Positions 1 to 11,272 of a stretch of 64,000 nucleotides of DNA are shown here, piece after piece (position 1 is the stretch's first letter; every line of letters begins with the position of its first letter). The position numbers and the translations under genes were made by a program. The stretch spans positions 142,437,505 through 142,501,504 of the forward strand of contig CM060706.1 in the NCBI GenBank assembly GCA_030686995.1. Reading direction: 5' to 3'. The notes beneath the pieces are model-generated. The model did no database searches. It was given only the letters and a program-made list of their open reading frames with translations, and was not told where the DNA came from. The DNA is from Artemisia argyi. Lineage: Eukaryota; Streptophyta; Magnoliopsida; Asterales; Asteraceae.

Positions 1-3000
1 GTTATTAATATATGACAAAAATAATACTTGCAACTACTTTGGGAAAATTACAAATTCAGTCCCTCTATTTTTGTCAAATTACAAATTTGGTCCTTGTTTA
101 CTAAACCAAACCAACCGGACCCCTTTTATAATAAAACCCCAAAATCCAATCCAGTCCAATACCTAGCCTAGCCCACCCCCCCCCCCCCTTTTTATTTTTG
201 GGCCTAGCTTGTTTCCCAGCCCACCAAAGCAAAACCCAGCAACCCTTTTAATAAAACGGGGTTTGACCCGTTGACCTCTCCTTCTTCCCCAAACCACCCT
301 TACTGTACATCCCCCTCTCCTCCCCTGCTTCACCCAAAACCACCATGGTATTACCACCTGTCCACTCCACCTCACTTCCTAACACCATCATTTCACCTCC
401 ATATGCATTAAATGCATTTCCCACCCTTTTTCCACCACTGTAGCACCCAGCCTCTTAGTTTTCCTTCCATATCACCCCAAGTTGGTCAGAAATATCTCAA
501 ATGTCCCCCCTTAGTCACCACTAAACCCCAAAATTCTTTAATTGTTCTGAAACTGCCTCAAGCAGCCTATGAGACTTTTGGCGCCAAAATCCTTTTAAAC
601 GGCTTGGATGACTTTGACTCATCCAATGGTTGATTTTATTGATGGGAAAGATTCAGAGACATGTGGGGAGTCTAATAATGCTATAAAGAAAGAAGGGGAA
701 GCAGAAGAGAGGAGTATCTAGTTTAATTTTCAAGAATGTATGTCGACTAGTTAAGTTTTCAAATTCCAGTGTTGTATTAAGCTTTAAGTTACTTTGTTAA
801 GTGTTTTTATATTGTAATCAAGCTGTTTCAAGTACTCAATTACATTGTAAACCTCAATATCAGTTTATGCAAGTTTTGAGTTTCAAAAATTCTCATGTGT
901 CTTGATATTGTGTTCTTAGTTGATGATACAGACAAAATAAGCTCACATAAGCTCCCAGGAAGTTCATAAGGGCTTTTAGTTACCATAAAGCTTAGTTTAG
1001 TTAACTAAAATCATAAATCACAACTTGGTCAATAAAAGTCAAAATGTACAATATTTGGGTTTGGATTCTGATTCAGAGTGATTTGGGAAGGGAAGCAGCT
1101 TTGGATTATGGTTTAGGGACTCATGGGAGTTACATAAGTGTTCTTGGCTCTTGATTTTAAGATTTCATCTTGGTGCTCATTTGTAAGTTTATTTTCCATT
1201 TTTAATCTTTCAATATATTTGTTGGTTAATCCTGGTAAAATCTGTGTTTCTATGCTTATTTGTTAGTATATAACTATAATCTAGCTTAATATTAAGGACT
1301 TGTTAGTTAAAATCTTTAGTTACTAAAAATCTCATTTTCACAGTTTAATTATCATATTGGTCATTTCATTGTTTCTTGCTGTTATTGTGGTTGTTTCATG
1401 TTTAATAATGCTAGTTTGATTATAATAATGAGTTTGGATTAAGATTTATGGAATGATTCAGTAATAAGCTTTGAAAATCAACAAACTAATAATATAAAGG
1501 GGTATTTGGCTCTGTGTATTTCATCAAGTCTCAGTGGAATTCTTGTGTTACTTTTGTTTGTTACATGTCTCAGTAGATACACATAGGTCATATAAGGCAT
1601 AAAATTGAGTGAGCATTTTCTGAAAAGTCAAAATCACCAAAATAACACCACACAGTTAACTGTGTAGTGTTTTGAGTGCCATAAGCCCTCACTTAAGTTG
1701 ATAACTAGTAGATTAAGCCTAAATCAGCTTTCCTTTGGCTTGTTATATCATATTTAATCAGCTAGGATCAATCAAACTTCATATAAGTCAACCTAGTTAA
1801 AAATTAGAAAAAGTTAAAAAGTACTTGTGCAGAAAATAACCAAAATGGCATGAATTAATCTGATTTTTGTGCTTGGATTTAGAGTTTGAAATTTGTTGTG
1901 TGATTAGTCTACCATCTGTACTTGTGATTTCCATTGTTGTTATATTTTTGAGATTTTTTTTAGTGGACAAATTTGCCCTTGTAACACACCTGCAAGGCAA
2001 GCTTATGCCCTGTGCACTCAGACCCCATCTCACCCACCCAACTTTGGTGGTCAATTTTGGTTAACCCAGTGGGTCCCACACTTCAAATTTGGATCCTTAC
2101 AACCCCCCTCCTACCAGGGAGTGAAAGTTGACCACTAGTTTGACCATTAGACCAGTGGACCCCACTTAGTTTTGCATCAAAACTCTGTCCCCATTCTGTC
2201 TCAGAATTGAAATAAGCAAAGTGCTTATTTGTTGTTTGTGGCTTATTGAATCTGCTTATTTGATATAATCTTGCTCAATATAGTTCAACTAACTCAGAGA
2301 AACCAGAATACACCTTGTGGACCCCACACAAGCTTAGTTGAGCTTATTTCTTAACCAAGTCAACAAAAGTCAAACTGTTTGGGTAATAAGCACTCTTAGT
2401 GCTTATTTTGAGTTTATAAATTATTTTCCTTTACAAAAGTTTCTTATTTTAAGTATTTTATTAGTTTTATAAAAGAAAATCCCGAAAAGAACAAACTTAA
2501 TTATAGTGATAGCTTCTATTTAATAGAAATTATCTATTTAATTTTCTTTTTAGCTTATTTATAAGCACTTCTGCTATTTTATATTTTTATTAAATCTCTT
2601 ATATATTAAAGTATTTTTATAAATTTTTCCAGAATTTCCCTTTGTCATTTGGTAATATTTAGAATTAATATTAGTTAAATTAATAATTAATTAATAAATA
2701 AAAATTAAATAGCATAATTATATTTTATAAAGTACCACATAGTTTTTATAATTTTTATAGCTTTTATATAAGGTAAAACAATTTTATAAATTTTTTTAGG
2801 ATTTATACTGTTCATTTTCTATTTTTAATAATATAATTAGTTTAATTGATAATTAATTAATAAATAGAATAATAATTAGTAAATTAGATTAAAAATACAT
2901 AATATAAACTTTTATAATTTTTTAGGATTCCTGTGATGGTTAATTAGATATATTAAATTTTTCACAATTATCTAAGTCTTTTTAGTATTAAATAATAATA

Positions 3001-3960
3001 ATTAATTAAATAGTTATAAAAATAATTTAAATTTTCTAATAATTTTCTCATAAGTTTAGGATTCCAAAAATATTATTTTTATATTTATGGAAGTTATATT
3101 TTACAGAATTCACATTTAAATTTCATACGTTTACGTTTACTTAAATATAAACGTATATTTTATATCTTTTTACAATTTTCAGGTTTTATTAAATTTTAAA
3201 TAAATTAGTAATATTAAAATAAATATTTCAAAGTTTATTTAATTTGCATTTAAGCCCCTAAGGCTTGCAAACTCCTACTATAGTTAAAGTTGTTTTTGTT
3301 TACGTTTAATTATTAAACGTTTACGTTTTCCAGTCCCTTTTCACTTGTACTTATCTGATTTCACGTATTAGTTGATATAGCTTATTAAAGCTATTCACAC
3401 TTATATTTCAGTAGTACAATCACTTAAACCCTTTTCCTGTTCAATTCACCTGATCTCGAAGTCGTTTTATTTCAGATTTCACGCCTCGTTGGGATCTAAC
3501 GATCCGGGGAAACACTAAACTCACCGGAGTATTGGCCTAAGCTGTTTGACTTGTTGACCATTACTTGGTTGATATTATCTGACTGTTTCGGGCCAATCAA
3601 GTATATTTTTATTTGGTCTATATATATTTTTCTTTTTCTAACTTAGAGTAGGATTGCAATGTCACTAGTAAACTTTTGATAGTATATATATAACTAACTT
3701 TCAGATGCCTTTTTTTGGTTGAGGATTATGTATAAAGTTTTGTGTGTGAAAATTATTTGCTGTGAAAACCTGGATACTCAAGTCTCAAACCCACACTAAA
3801 CCAAACAATGGATTTTGCAATTATATCCACCATACCAATACCCATTCTACCTCATAATCAACCCCTAATAACCTATAACTCTAGTGATTCTTGTTAACAA
3901 ACCAAACAACCCCTAAAATATCTTTATACCACAAACATATGAAATACAACTAAAACAACA
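1..3960. other. Intergenic, unclassified repeat-like sequence
   Basis: I see no convincing gene here. Short open frames at 412-633 and 1,867-2,064 have no recognisable domain and are probably chance. There is a C-run near 174-187. The stretch 2,400-3,330 is very A+T-rich. Phrases such as 'gtccctctatttttgtcaaa' near 60 and the mixed-composition block 1,960-2,170 look like the untranslated part of a long plant LTR, but no second copy or terminal TG/CA pair was found in this window, so I leave it unclassified. Confidence 0.4.
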
Positions 3961-3973
3961 AAGGTCTCAAAAC

Positions 3974-4158
3974 AAGTCTCGTCTCAACTTTAAACCATAC
4001 CCCCTCTTGATCTTCTTAAACCTCTTAACCTTCTTGGTCATTTCATCTTTCTCATCATTAATCTTTCTCAGCATGATGAGAAAGAGGAAATGGACAAGAA
4101 GGTTAAGAGTTTAAGAAGATCAAGAGGGATATATGGTTTAAAGTTGAGACAAGACTCG
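3974..4158. repeat. Long near-perfect hairpin (MIRNA-like or inverted gene fragment)
   Basis: The arm at 3,974-4,058 is the reverse complement of 4,073-4,158 with only about seven mismatches or single-base gaps over about 85 nt, around a 14-nt loop (4,059-4,072). Transcribed from either strand it would fold into one long duplex. This is the geometry of a young MIRNA or siRNA hairpin made by inverted duplication of a gene fragment. It does not have the terminal inverted repeats and target duplication expected of a simple MITE. I do not recognise a known plant miRNA in either arm, so function is unproven; the fold-back itself is clear. Confidence 0.8.
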
Positions 4159-4234
4159 GAGCACAAAACACAAGAATATAGCAGTGTTGAGTGTTGTGCA
4201 GTAGTTGATTCTAACTTTTTCTTGTTGTCCAGGT

Positions 4235-4530
4235 TCAGTGCCAATCTTTGATGATCCGATGTATGTGGTTCACCGGGATGTTGGCAGTGGTCAACTGCCA
4301 GTAGAGAATGGATAGATGATCTTGACTCGCCACAAATGCTCTAGCCCACGCCTCTTGAGAAACTTGAGCTCCAAGGGTTTGGGAATGAACGGAAGACGAG
4401 CTGGACGCAGGCGATGAGCTACTGGGCAACCTCCTACCCAGTCTTGGAAACAAGCTCGAGTCTCTCCCAAGACCCGGCTCACTATCTTTTCGTCCGTCAA
4501 GCAAGGCACTTCTTGCCCTTTTGCGCCTCC
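4235..4530 (-). pseudogene. Fragment resembling the C-terminus of a plant Ptta/En/Spm-type transposase
   Basis: On the minus strand two overlapping frames give an acidic 'LTDEKIV..VLGET' stretch, then a serine-rich run (RRLPSSSSPASSSSS), then 'QTLGAQVSQ', with a frameshift between them. This order resembles the tail of plant CACTA-associated transposase proteins (the Transposase_24/Ptta family), where a 'TDEQI...VLG' motif precedes a low-complexity C-terminus. The fragment has no start, no catalytic domain and no terminal repeats, so it is a dead relic. The family call is from memory of the motif order and is weak; it could instead be a fragment of an unrelated gene. Confidence 0.3.
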
Positions 4531-4594
4531 CTAATCGCGATCATCTCGTTCTGTAATGTCAGAAAACAAGTTAATTAATTTCACAAAAATGAAA

Positions 4595-4790
4595 AACGAC
4601 TTAGTTGACCCATTTTAGCCCAAACGTATACTAATAAGTAACTCTGCATTTATATTACACACGTTTCACCCTTTTTGACCAATTTCACCCGTTTTAGCCT
4701 AAACGTGTAAATGTTTGGGCTAATATGGGTAAAATTGGGTGAAATGACTCAAATAAAAATGACAAAGTTACTTATCCGTACATAATAATA
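4595..4790. repeat. Imperfect fold-back element, MITE-like
   Basis: Sequence from about 4,625 to 4,705 (containing 'aataagtaactctgcattt') pairs imperfectly with 4,709-4,785 (containing 'aaatgacaaagttacttat'), centred near 'acgtgtaaatgt'. Both arms also carry 'cacccattttagccca'-like segments. This is a diverged palindrome of about 160 bp with almost no loop, as in old fold-back or MITE copies. No clean target duplication was found. Confidence 0.5.
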
Positions 4791-4799
4791 TATCAATCA

Positions 4800-5436
4800 C
4801 AAACATTCCTACTTGTACACATCTAATCAATGATTTGCCCATAAAGAATTAAACTTTAACCAATTAGGGACGGTTAAATATTTTGTTTTCAGATCTATTT
4901 TAATTTTGAGCAAAATTACCTTTTGTTGCTAATGTATACAGGTAGATATAGAAATTTTAGACTGTAGTAAGTTTTATCTTCAAGTATAATAAGTCGTACA
5001 TCATAAGATTAGCCATTAAAAGGTTGAGTTGAGATCCATGAAGAATCCATATATGCCAAAGAACCAATCAACAAATCATAACAATACAATCCAATTTGAT
5101 CCAATGGCTTAGATTAAATCTAATATTTACACTTGAGGGTCAAAAAAGACAATTACATAAACAAAAAAAAAAATCAATACCTTCATTCATACCCAAAAAA
5201 AATTACGGGAAAAAACACACACACACACACAAACCCCAATCGCTCTCCAATCCAATCCTCGTACCCTAATAGCACCACCTGAAAACCTTCATCACCATCG
5301 CCGCCACCTTCATCACCGAAAAACCTTCATCACCTTCGTAAAACCTTCACCGCCGCCGTCACCTTCACCTTCACCGTCGTCAAATCCGTCATCAATTCCC
5401 CGTACACATTCACCGTCGTCACCTCCTGCCATCGCT
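4800..5436 (+). other. 5' flank and leader of the MULE transposase gene
   Basis: No gene. Contains an (AC)n microsatellite at about 5,213-5,231 and a C/T-rich, ATG-free leader with repeated 'caccttcatcacc' units (5,275-5,420) immediately before the first ATG of the transposase. No terminal inverted repeat of the MULE could be fixed because the right end is rearranged. Confidence 0.4.
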
Positions 5437-7298
5437 ATGGAAGAAGAAAATTTACCTGAGATAATGAAGGATCCTGATGTGGAAGAAGGTAAATCATATA
5501 TGATTCTTCTGTTTTTCTGTTTTTTCTAGTTTTCTATTTTACATGTAATTCTAGTAGAATCAGATATGATTCTTTTCAGAAATAAATAGTATTTGATCGT
5601 TGTAATGTAAAAACAGAATCTCAGATCGTTATGGTGGATGATGAGGTTATGGATGAAGCTGAGATATTGGTGGATGCTGTTGTGGAAGAAGAAAATATTG
5701 CTATTATTCAAGGTAAATCATATGTGATTCAGCTTTTTTTTTTATTTTTTATTTTTTATTTTATTTTATTTTTTTTGCTTTTTAAGCTTATTTATACATT
5801 CTGTAAATCAAAGAAGAAAACAATCATATATGATTTTTGTACAATCATATATGATTCTTGTACAATCATATATGGTTCTTGTAGAATCATATATGATTCT
5901 TGTGAAATCATATATGATTCTAATGAAAATACTATATTTCAGCATCTGTAACGACGCCAAGGCCAACTTTATACGCACATGAAGAAACTCCCGGGGGATC
6001 TGTTACTTGGGAACCTGTTGTTGATGATATTTATTTACCTGTTGAGGGGAAAAAGTTTAATACGATAGAGGAATGTGTTGCAATGTACAACAAATATGCT
6101 GAAGTAGCAGGATTTGAAGTTAAAAAATCGTCCCAAAAAATACAAGAAGTGGTTTGGTAAAAAGTAAGTACCTTATGTGTAATAGGCAAGGGATTCCAAA
6201 AGAGATAATATAAACACATTGGATCTTGAAAATAGTGATAAGCAAGTAAGAAATACAAGACAACGGGTAACAGGTTGTATGGCACGAGTATTAATAACTT
6301 TGGATGATGTTTCTGGACAATATGTAGTAAATAAATTCCATTCTAAGCACAATCATTTAATGATTCCGAAAGAGTATCAGCATCTAACAAAGAAACAAAG
6401 GAAGATGACTCAAGCGGAAAAGGTGTTCGTTGTGAAAGCTTCAAATATGAAACTTGGTGCGACAAAGGCACACCGTTTGTTATGTGGCATTAAAAGTGGT
6501 TATCAATATGTTCATGGCACAAGCAGTGATTTCAAGAATCATCAAAGGGATATAAATGTGTGTGTAGATGAAAGTGACGAGCAAATGCTGATAAACAAAA
6601 TGGAAAACCGAAAGAAATATGTGCCAAACTTTACATTTCATTATATGGTTGAAAAACGTGAGTTGGTTGCACTGTTTTGGGCGGATGAAGTTGCCAAATG
6701 CAACTATAAGGAATTTGGAGATGTAGTGTCATTTGATAAAACATTCAGAACTAACAAGTAACTTTTAAAATCTGAATAACATGTGATTTATAAGAATCAG
6801 ATACGTAATATAAGTGATTCTGAATATAATTGATTCACATAGAATCATTATGAATATTAGTGATTATGAATATATGTAAGGATTACAATGTTTACTTTTA
6901 ATATAAGTGATTCTAAATATAAGTGATTCACATAGAATCATATATGATTCACATAAAATCATATATTATTCTCACAGAATAACACATAAAACTTTTGCTT
7001 CTATTTTGAAATTTTTGTGTGAAACTTATGATATTTCAGGTACGACATGGTGTTTGTTCCATTCACCGGGGTAGATAATCACAAAAAGAGTGTGACATTT
7101 GGTGCCGGAATGCTTCTAAGAGAAGATGCAGAAGCTTACACATGGCTACTGAAATCATTCATGATGGCACATGGGAAACAACCAAAAATGATTGTAACGG
7201 ATCAAGATGGAGCCATGAGGTTATCAATTGAAGCTGTTCTTACTGAATCCAAACACAGATTATGCATGTGGCATATCACCCAAAAAATTCCAGCAAAG
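5437..7298 (+). pseudogene. FAR1/FHY3-type MULE transposase, 5' half (broken)
   Basis: Likely exons: 5,437-5,488; about 5,617-5,711; about 5,944-6,760; and 7,040-7,298, with GTAA-type donors and CAG acceptors. The protein shows an acidic N-terminus, then a FAR1 DNA-binding domain (FNTIEECVAMYNKYAEVAGF, then MCNRQG and HSKHNH about 6,330), then the MULE transposase core with its first two catalytic acids in VSFDKTFRTNKYD (6,730-7,050) and IVTDQDGAM (about 7,190). The family is related to FAR1/FHY3 transcription factors, domesticated from such transposases. Two frameshifts are needed, near 6,130 (an A-run) and near 6,200, so this copy is probably dead. The last exon ends at the codon for K in IPAK and is followed by a good GTATTC donor; the continuation lies 34.5 kb away at 41,850. 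Confidence 0.8.
5820..5932. repeat. Tandem array of palindrome GAATCATATATGATTC
   Basis: Five copies of the self-complementary core AATCATATATGATT (one copy mutated to TATGGTT), spaced about 21-22 bp with variable 'ttgtac/ttgtag/ttgtga' spacers, in an intron of the transposase gene. Single copies of the same palindrome occur at about 6,940-6,965 and 7,318. Confidence 0.9.
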
Positions 7299-7387
7299 GT
7301 ATTCTATCATTATAGGAAAATCATATATGATATGGAGCTGATTTATATTAAAAGTAAACTTTCTTAAAGCAGACTTAAATTACATAT

Positions 7388-7456
7388 CATTCAGACCATC
7401 ATATATGATTCTATGTGAATCATATATGATTCTATGTGAATCATATATGATTCTAA
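7388..7456. repeat. Second cluster of the AATCATATATGATT palindrome
   Basis: Three copies separated by 'ctatgtg'. The sequence following it (attctaacaaaatcc) also follows the cluster at about 29,400, so the two sites are homologous intron or flank segments of the same element. This cluster sits at the junction where transposase intron sequence changes into the antisense Ulp1-type gene. Confidence 0.85.
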
Positions 7457-7584
7457 CAAAATCCTATACATCAGACAATCACTAACCACTGATATCAATC
7501 CCAATCAACTTATCTCACTCATAAATATCACATATCTACTTCCTTAAATTGACCTATAGACAAACAAAATAAAAGTAAACTTAC

Positions 7585-8353
7585 ATCTTATCGCCCTGCA
7601 TTGCAAACAAACTATTCCCCAACTCAAACTCAATCCTCTTAACCATAGCAATAACTTTAGCCGGCTTATTCTCATATGGAGATGACAGGTAAGAAGATGG
7701 CTTAACAATTCTTTTCTTTGGATATGAGCGAGTAACCACTCGTTCAGGAGTCCGAGGACAATCAGTGTTAACCGGCTGTAAAACCCGAGGCCAGTTTAGG
7801 AATTCCTCCTGAATCATAACAAATTTTTAGTTACATAGATTAATAAAAGGAAAAGTATTTAAAAAAACTGGCCGATACACACATCATAGTATGCATCGCA
7901 AATGCAGTCAATCACCTCTCCAATCCAGTCAATGTTATCTTGGAGCCACGGCGTATAAATGTCTTCACTCAATACTGGTTCAATTTCACTCCCTTCAAGT
8001 TCAACACCTTCCTCAACGTTATCACCATCTTTCTTGGCACCAAAATCTTTCGATTCAACATCAACGTTCTCGGAAACCACCTTATCTACCCCGACATCTT
8101 TCTTGGCACCATCAACATCTTTCTTGCCACGATCATTGCTACCATCATCTTGTCGATCTTCTGGCTCAAAATCATCAACATGAACATCTTCAAGAACTAC
8201 AGTTTCCTTGAAAATAGCTCCATATTTCTTGTATAATTCAAGCACATCTTCGTCGTTTGGGAACTCAGTATTAATATTTTTCAGAAGATCTTCAAGTTCA
8301 ACCTTCTCACGAGATATGCTTGAAAGCTTCTCATTAATCATCCTGCAAAAACT
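7585..8353 (-). pseudogene. Ulp1-type protease gene of a MULE, middle exons (non-catalytic part)
   Basis: Two minus-strand exons: 8,353-7,882 (acceptor TTTGCAG, donor GTGTGT) and 7,808-7,585 (acceptor ATTCAG, donor GTAAGT). The first is a charged Lys/Asp/Glu-rich linker. The second contains YPKKRIVKPSSYLSSPYENK, a motif typical of the region just before the protease domain in plant Ulp1-like genes carried by Mutator-like elements. The catalytic part does not follow: the next sequence downstream is the transposase intron. Upstream exon material is at 29,019-29,274, beyond the Copia pair. The catalytic half of a Ulp1 gene is at 44,464-46,430. Assignment to the Ulp1 carrier family is from motif order and context. 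Confidence 0.6.
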
Positions 8354-8439
8354 CTGCAAATAATTAAATAAATAAATAATTAAAATCAGATAAGACATGT
8401 CACACACAAAAAGATAAGACATGCAACTGGAATCATATA

Positions 8440-8998
8440 TGTGGAAAACTAGAAGGGGGGTTGAATAGTTTTACGTCTTTTTAATTTGTTATAAAAGATT
8501 GTTTGAAAGTTTTCTTTGTTTTCAAAAATATAGATTCGATGCTATATGAAATCAAGTCATGCACAATATGAACAACACTAAATATGTACGATAAAGCAAT
8601 AATAATGTAAGTAAAGAAATAGATGAGAGTTGGAAAGATCGAACCGCGAGACAAGAGATTTATAGTGGTTCGGCTACAAGGTCACCTTCCTTGCCCTACT
8701 CCACTCCCCGAGCACCTAACTCGAGAGTTTTCTTCACTATGTCAACAAGCTCCCTTATGGCGGAGAAAACCTTACACACCAATTTACACACCACAACTAC
8801 GTCACAACTTATTCACACCTTCTACACAACTATTTCACACCTATTCACTACTTAATCACAACACTTCTTCACACTTATCTCCTTCACACCAATCTTCTTC
8901 ACACCTATCTTCTACACACCAATCTTCTTCACAACTATCTTCTACACACCAATCTTCTTCGTAACTCTTCTTCTTCACAACTAACTACTAACCAATCA

Positions 8999-9069
<71 letters not shown>

Positions 9070-9838
9070 CTTCTAACAAATATTCACAACTAATCACACA
9101 ATGAGATAAATACAATGATTATGCTCTAACAACTTAGATGTGGAGATCACAACAAGTTGTAATACTTCTTGTCTTGAGGGATAGAAGTATTCTTCTCTTG
9201 CACTTGATAGGATGATGTTTGGATCACTTTGAAACAAAGATTTAAGAATGTATGATCAAAGGATTTAGAGATTGGAAATGGAGATCTAGAACAAAAAGTT
9301 TAGGAGTGCAAAAGGTGAGAAAATTTCCAGATTTAAGGTGGTATTTATAGGCAACAAAATCTGACAACAGGAGCATGCCGGTCCCCTTAAATCATGGTCG
9401 TCCCCCTTAAAATTAAGGGGACCGCCCCTTATAATTAAGGGGGCCGCCCAGCTGTAACGGCCAGATTTTTTGTTTTTTAGTGGGGAAAGTTTATTTGGTG
9501 AAAAACTAACTGATTTTGGTTAAAAATTTGAATTCATATATTTAGTATGAATAAAACATTTTTCTTTATTACCAAAAGTGTTTTTCAAAAATATATAATA
9601 TGTTTATATAATTAAATAAACTTTGTAATACTTAATTAAATTTTCCTTTGATCATAAATTGCACTAAACACTTTGTTTATTCATACCTTAAGTGATTTGG
9701 ATGTAAAGAGAGTGTTAATCACTAAATACTTGTTTATGTCACAAGTTTTAGTTCTATCAGTTTATATTTTGTAATAATCAAAACATAGAGATATTGATAA
9801 TATGTTAATAATGTTTTTAGGCATTATTTATGTCAACA
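8440..9838 (-). repeat. 3' LTR of Copia copy 1
   Basis: About 1.4 kb, TGTTGACATA...CA in element sense. In sense order: leader sequence, a cluster of CCTTAATTAAGG-type palindromes (9,378-9,450), a TATA box (TATAAATA, 9,342-9,349), an (AT)n run (9,001-9,063), a CAC/TTC-rich tandem (8,850-8,965) and the U5 end. It is the longest and best-preserved LTR of this copy. The 5' LTR of the same copy lacks the central part of about 840 bp. Confidence 0.88.
9342..9450 (-). promoter_or_regulatory. LTR promoter: palindrome boxes plus TATA box
   Basis: In element sense, three or four boxes of the form CCCCTTAA(N)TTAAGGGG flanked by GGCGG or CCGCC occupy 9,450-9,378, followed about 30 bp later by TATAAATA at 9,349-9,342. 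This is the arrangement of an enhancer-like array directly upstream of a core promoter. The same set is at 26,693-26,799 in copy 2. Confidence 0.6.
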
Positions 9839-10315
9839 ATCTCCCCCTTTTTGATTATTACAAAACCTTAAACTCAGTAGATCTAAAATTTGTTTTTAGA
9901 CAAGTATTATAGAGTTTACATTTCTCTTCTCCCCCTTTTTATAAAATCAAAAAGGTTAAGCCGAGTAAGCTTCGTGAAAGAAGTTTAAACGGGTAGAATG
10001 CTCCCCCTTGATGTATACTCCCACTCATTTGAGAGCACCAAGGGAACGAGCTATGGAAATCTTGGCTACAAAAAAAATATTTGAAGAGAACAAGACACAT
10101 ATACATGCAAAGCAACAATTAAGCAAATAAAAATAGATTCATTCAAGCATCAAAGAAATGATAAGCATTACAACATTCAATATGCTTGAAGCATATTGAT
10201 TACAATAAAACAAAAGAAGAGACATAGTCCTATATTGCCTAAGAGATCACTTGGACTTGCTTGCAACCCATGGTTGATTGTTTTATTTGCTTGAAGGGGA
10301 ACATAAGCATAAAGC

Positions 10316-11020
10316 TTAGTTGTTAGATGGAGAGGGATATGGAGTGGGGTATGGAGCGGAAGAGGTGAATCTTATGATGTTGTATCGTGTTAAGGGTGGT
10401 ATGGGATGAGGACGAGTGAGGAGATATTCTATCCAAGAAATATCTTCACTCAAGTATAGAATTTGATTTTGAAGGAAGATGCAACAAGGGAAACAGTGAG
10501 TGTGGTTTATAACTTGATCCAAGTTGAGAGAGTGGGGTAGGCAATTGTTATAGGGTGATGATGGAGGTTTCCCTTTGTTGCGTTGTGTAAGGTGCATAGC
10601 ATTGAGATCACTAAGATCATGGATTTGGGTTATTTCATCACGGAACTTTTGCTTTTCCGTGGCAATGCGGAGAGAGTCATTGTGTTGATATGGATGAATT
10701 GGGTTTGTGTAGTTGGAATTGTAGTTTGATGGTTGATCAAACTTGTATGGATCATTATAAGTGGTTGGAGGATGAGATGAGTGGTTTGGCATGAAGGAAG
10801 ATGTTTGGCCAATGTTGTATGGTTTGTAAAGAGGATCAAATGAATGTCCTTGTGAATTTGGTGTAAAATTTGGGAAGTAAGTGGTTGGAGGTGTTGAGTG
10901 ATTTCCAACTTCATTGGTTATGATGGATTTGTTTCGAGGGCTTTTTCTTCGCCAAACGGGTTTTTCCGTCATCCTTGCAAGCCTTGAGGCTTTTGGTTTT
11001 GGTTTGTTTGGAGAAGTCAT
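10316..11020 (-). CDS. Extra ORF downstream of pol in Copia copy 1, unknown function
   Basis: A 234-residue ORF in the same sense as pol, lying between pol and the 3' LTR. Composition is rich in Asn, Pro, Tyr, Ser and Thr. It starts MTSPNKPKPKASRLARM, has a basic N-terminal patch (VWRRKSPRNKS), a long low-complexity middle with TTYFPNFTPNSQGHSF-like segments, and a more ordered C-terminal part with a HTHCFPCCIFLQ cysteine cluster and DISWIEYLL. I recognise no family. It has no obvious transmembrane helix, so an envelope-like role as in some Copia lineages is not supported. A TATAAATA box (11,062-11,055) lies about 35 bp before the ATG. Its homologue in copy 2 (25,131-25,823) is also open, although pol there is ruined. 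Confidence 0.75.
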   Translation of the reverse strand: MTSPNKPKPKASRLARMTEKPVWRRKSPRNKSIITNEVGNHSTPPTTYFPNFTPNSQGHSFDPLYKPYNIGQTSSFMPNHSSHPPTTYNDPYKFDQPSNYNSNYTNPIHPYQHNDSLRIATEKQKFRDEITQIHDLSDLNAMHLTQRNKGKPPSSPYNNCLPHSLNLDQVINHTHCFPCCIFLQNQILYLSEDISWIEYLLTRPHPIPPLTRYNIIRFTSSAPYPTPYPSPSNN

Positions 11021-11054
11021 GAAGGGATGAATAGAGAGTGTTGAAGATTGGGGA

Positions 11055-11272
11055 TATTTATAGGGTAAGATTTGTGTGTTTATGGATGGTTAAAGTTTGT
11101 TTGGGAGATTAGGACAAGATATGTTGGTGAAAAATGGGAAATGTTGGTTGAAATGAGCTAAAAAGCAGAAAAGATTCTGTAAATCCGTCCAGCAGATGGC
11201 CGGTCCCCTTAATTAGGGGGCGGTCCCCTTAAAATTAAGGGGGCCGCCTTGCATAATTAAGGGGGCCGCCCA
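11055..11272 (-). promoter_or_regulatory. Putative promoter of the extra ORF in Copia copy 1
   Basis: Going in sense: GGCGGCCCCCTTAATTATG-type boxes at 11,272-11,198, including CCCCTTAATTTTAAGGGG-like palindromes, then about 135 bp, then TATAAATA (11,062-11,055), then the ATG at 11,020. The boxes match those in the LTR promoter. Confidence 0.55.

Noticed and set aside
1867..2064. Hydrophobic 65-residue ORF (and an overlapping antisense one)
   Set aside because: No start context and no domain, in an A+T-rich repeat-like region.
7891..8236. Plus-strand ORFs rich in His, Ser and Thr
   Set aside because: They are reverse-strand shadows of the acidic Ulp1-type exon 8,353-7,882.
8850..8970. Regularly spaced CAC/TTC repeats, at first CRISPR-like
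   Set aside because: Short, variable tandem units inside a Copia LTR, repeated in copy 2 (27,130-27,250). No spacers, no cas genes, and the genome is a plant.
9001..9063. (AT)n as a promoter or origin
   Set aside because: A plain microsatellite in the LTR, matched only loosely in copy 2 (27,085-27,100); the TATA box is elsewhere.
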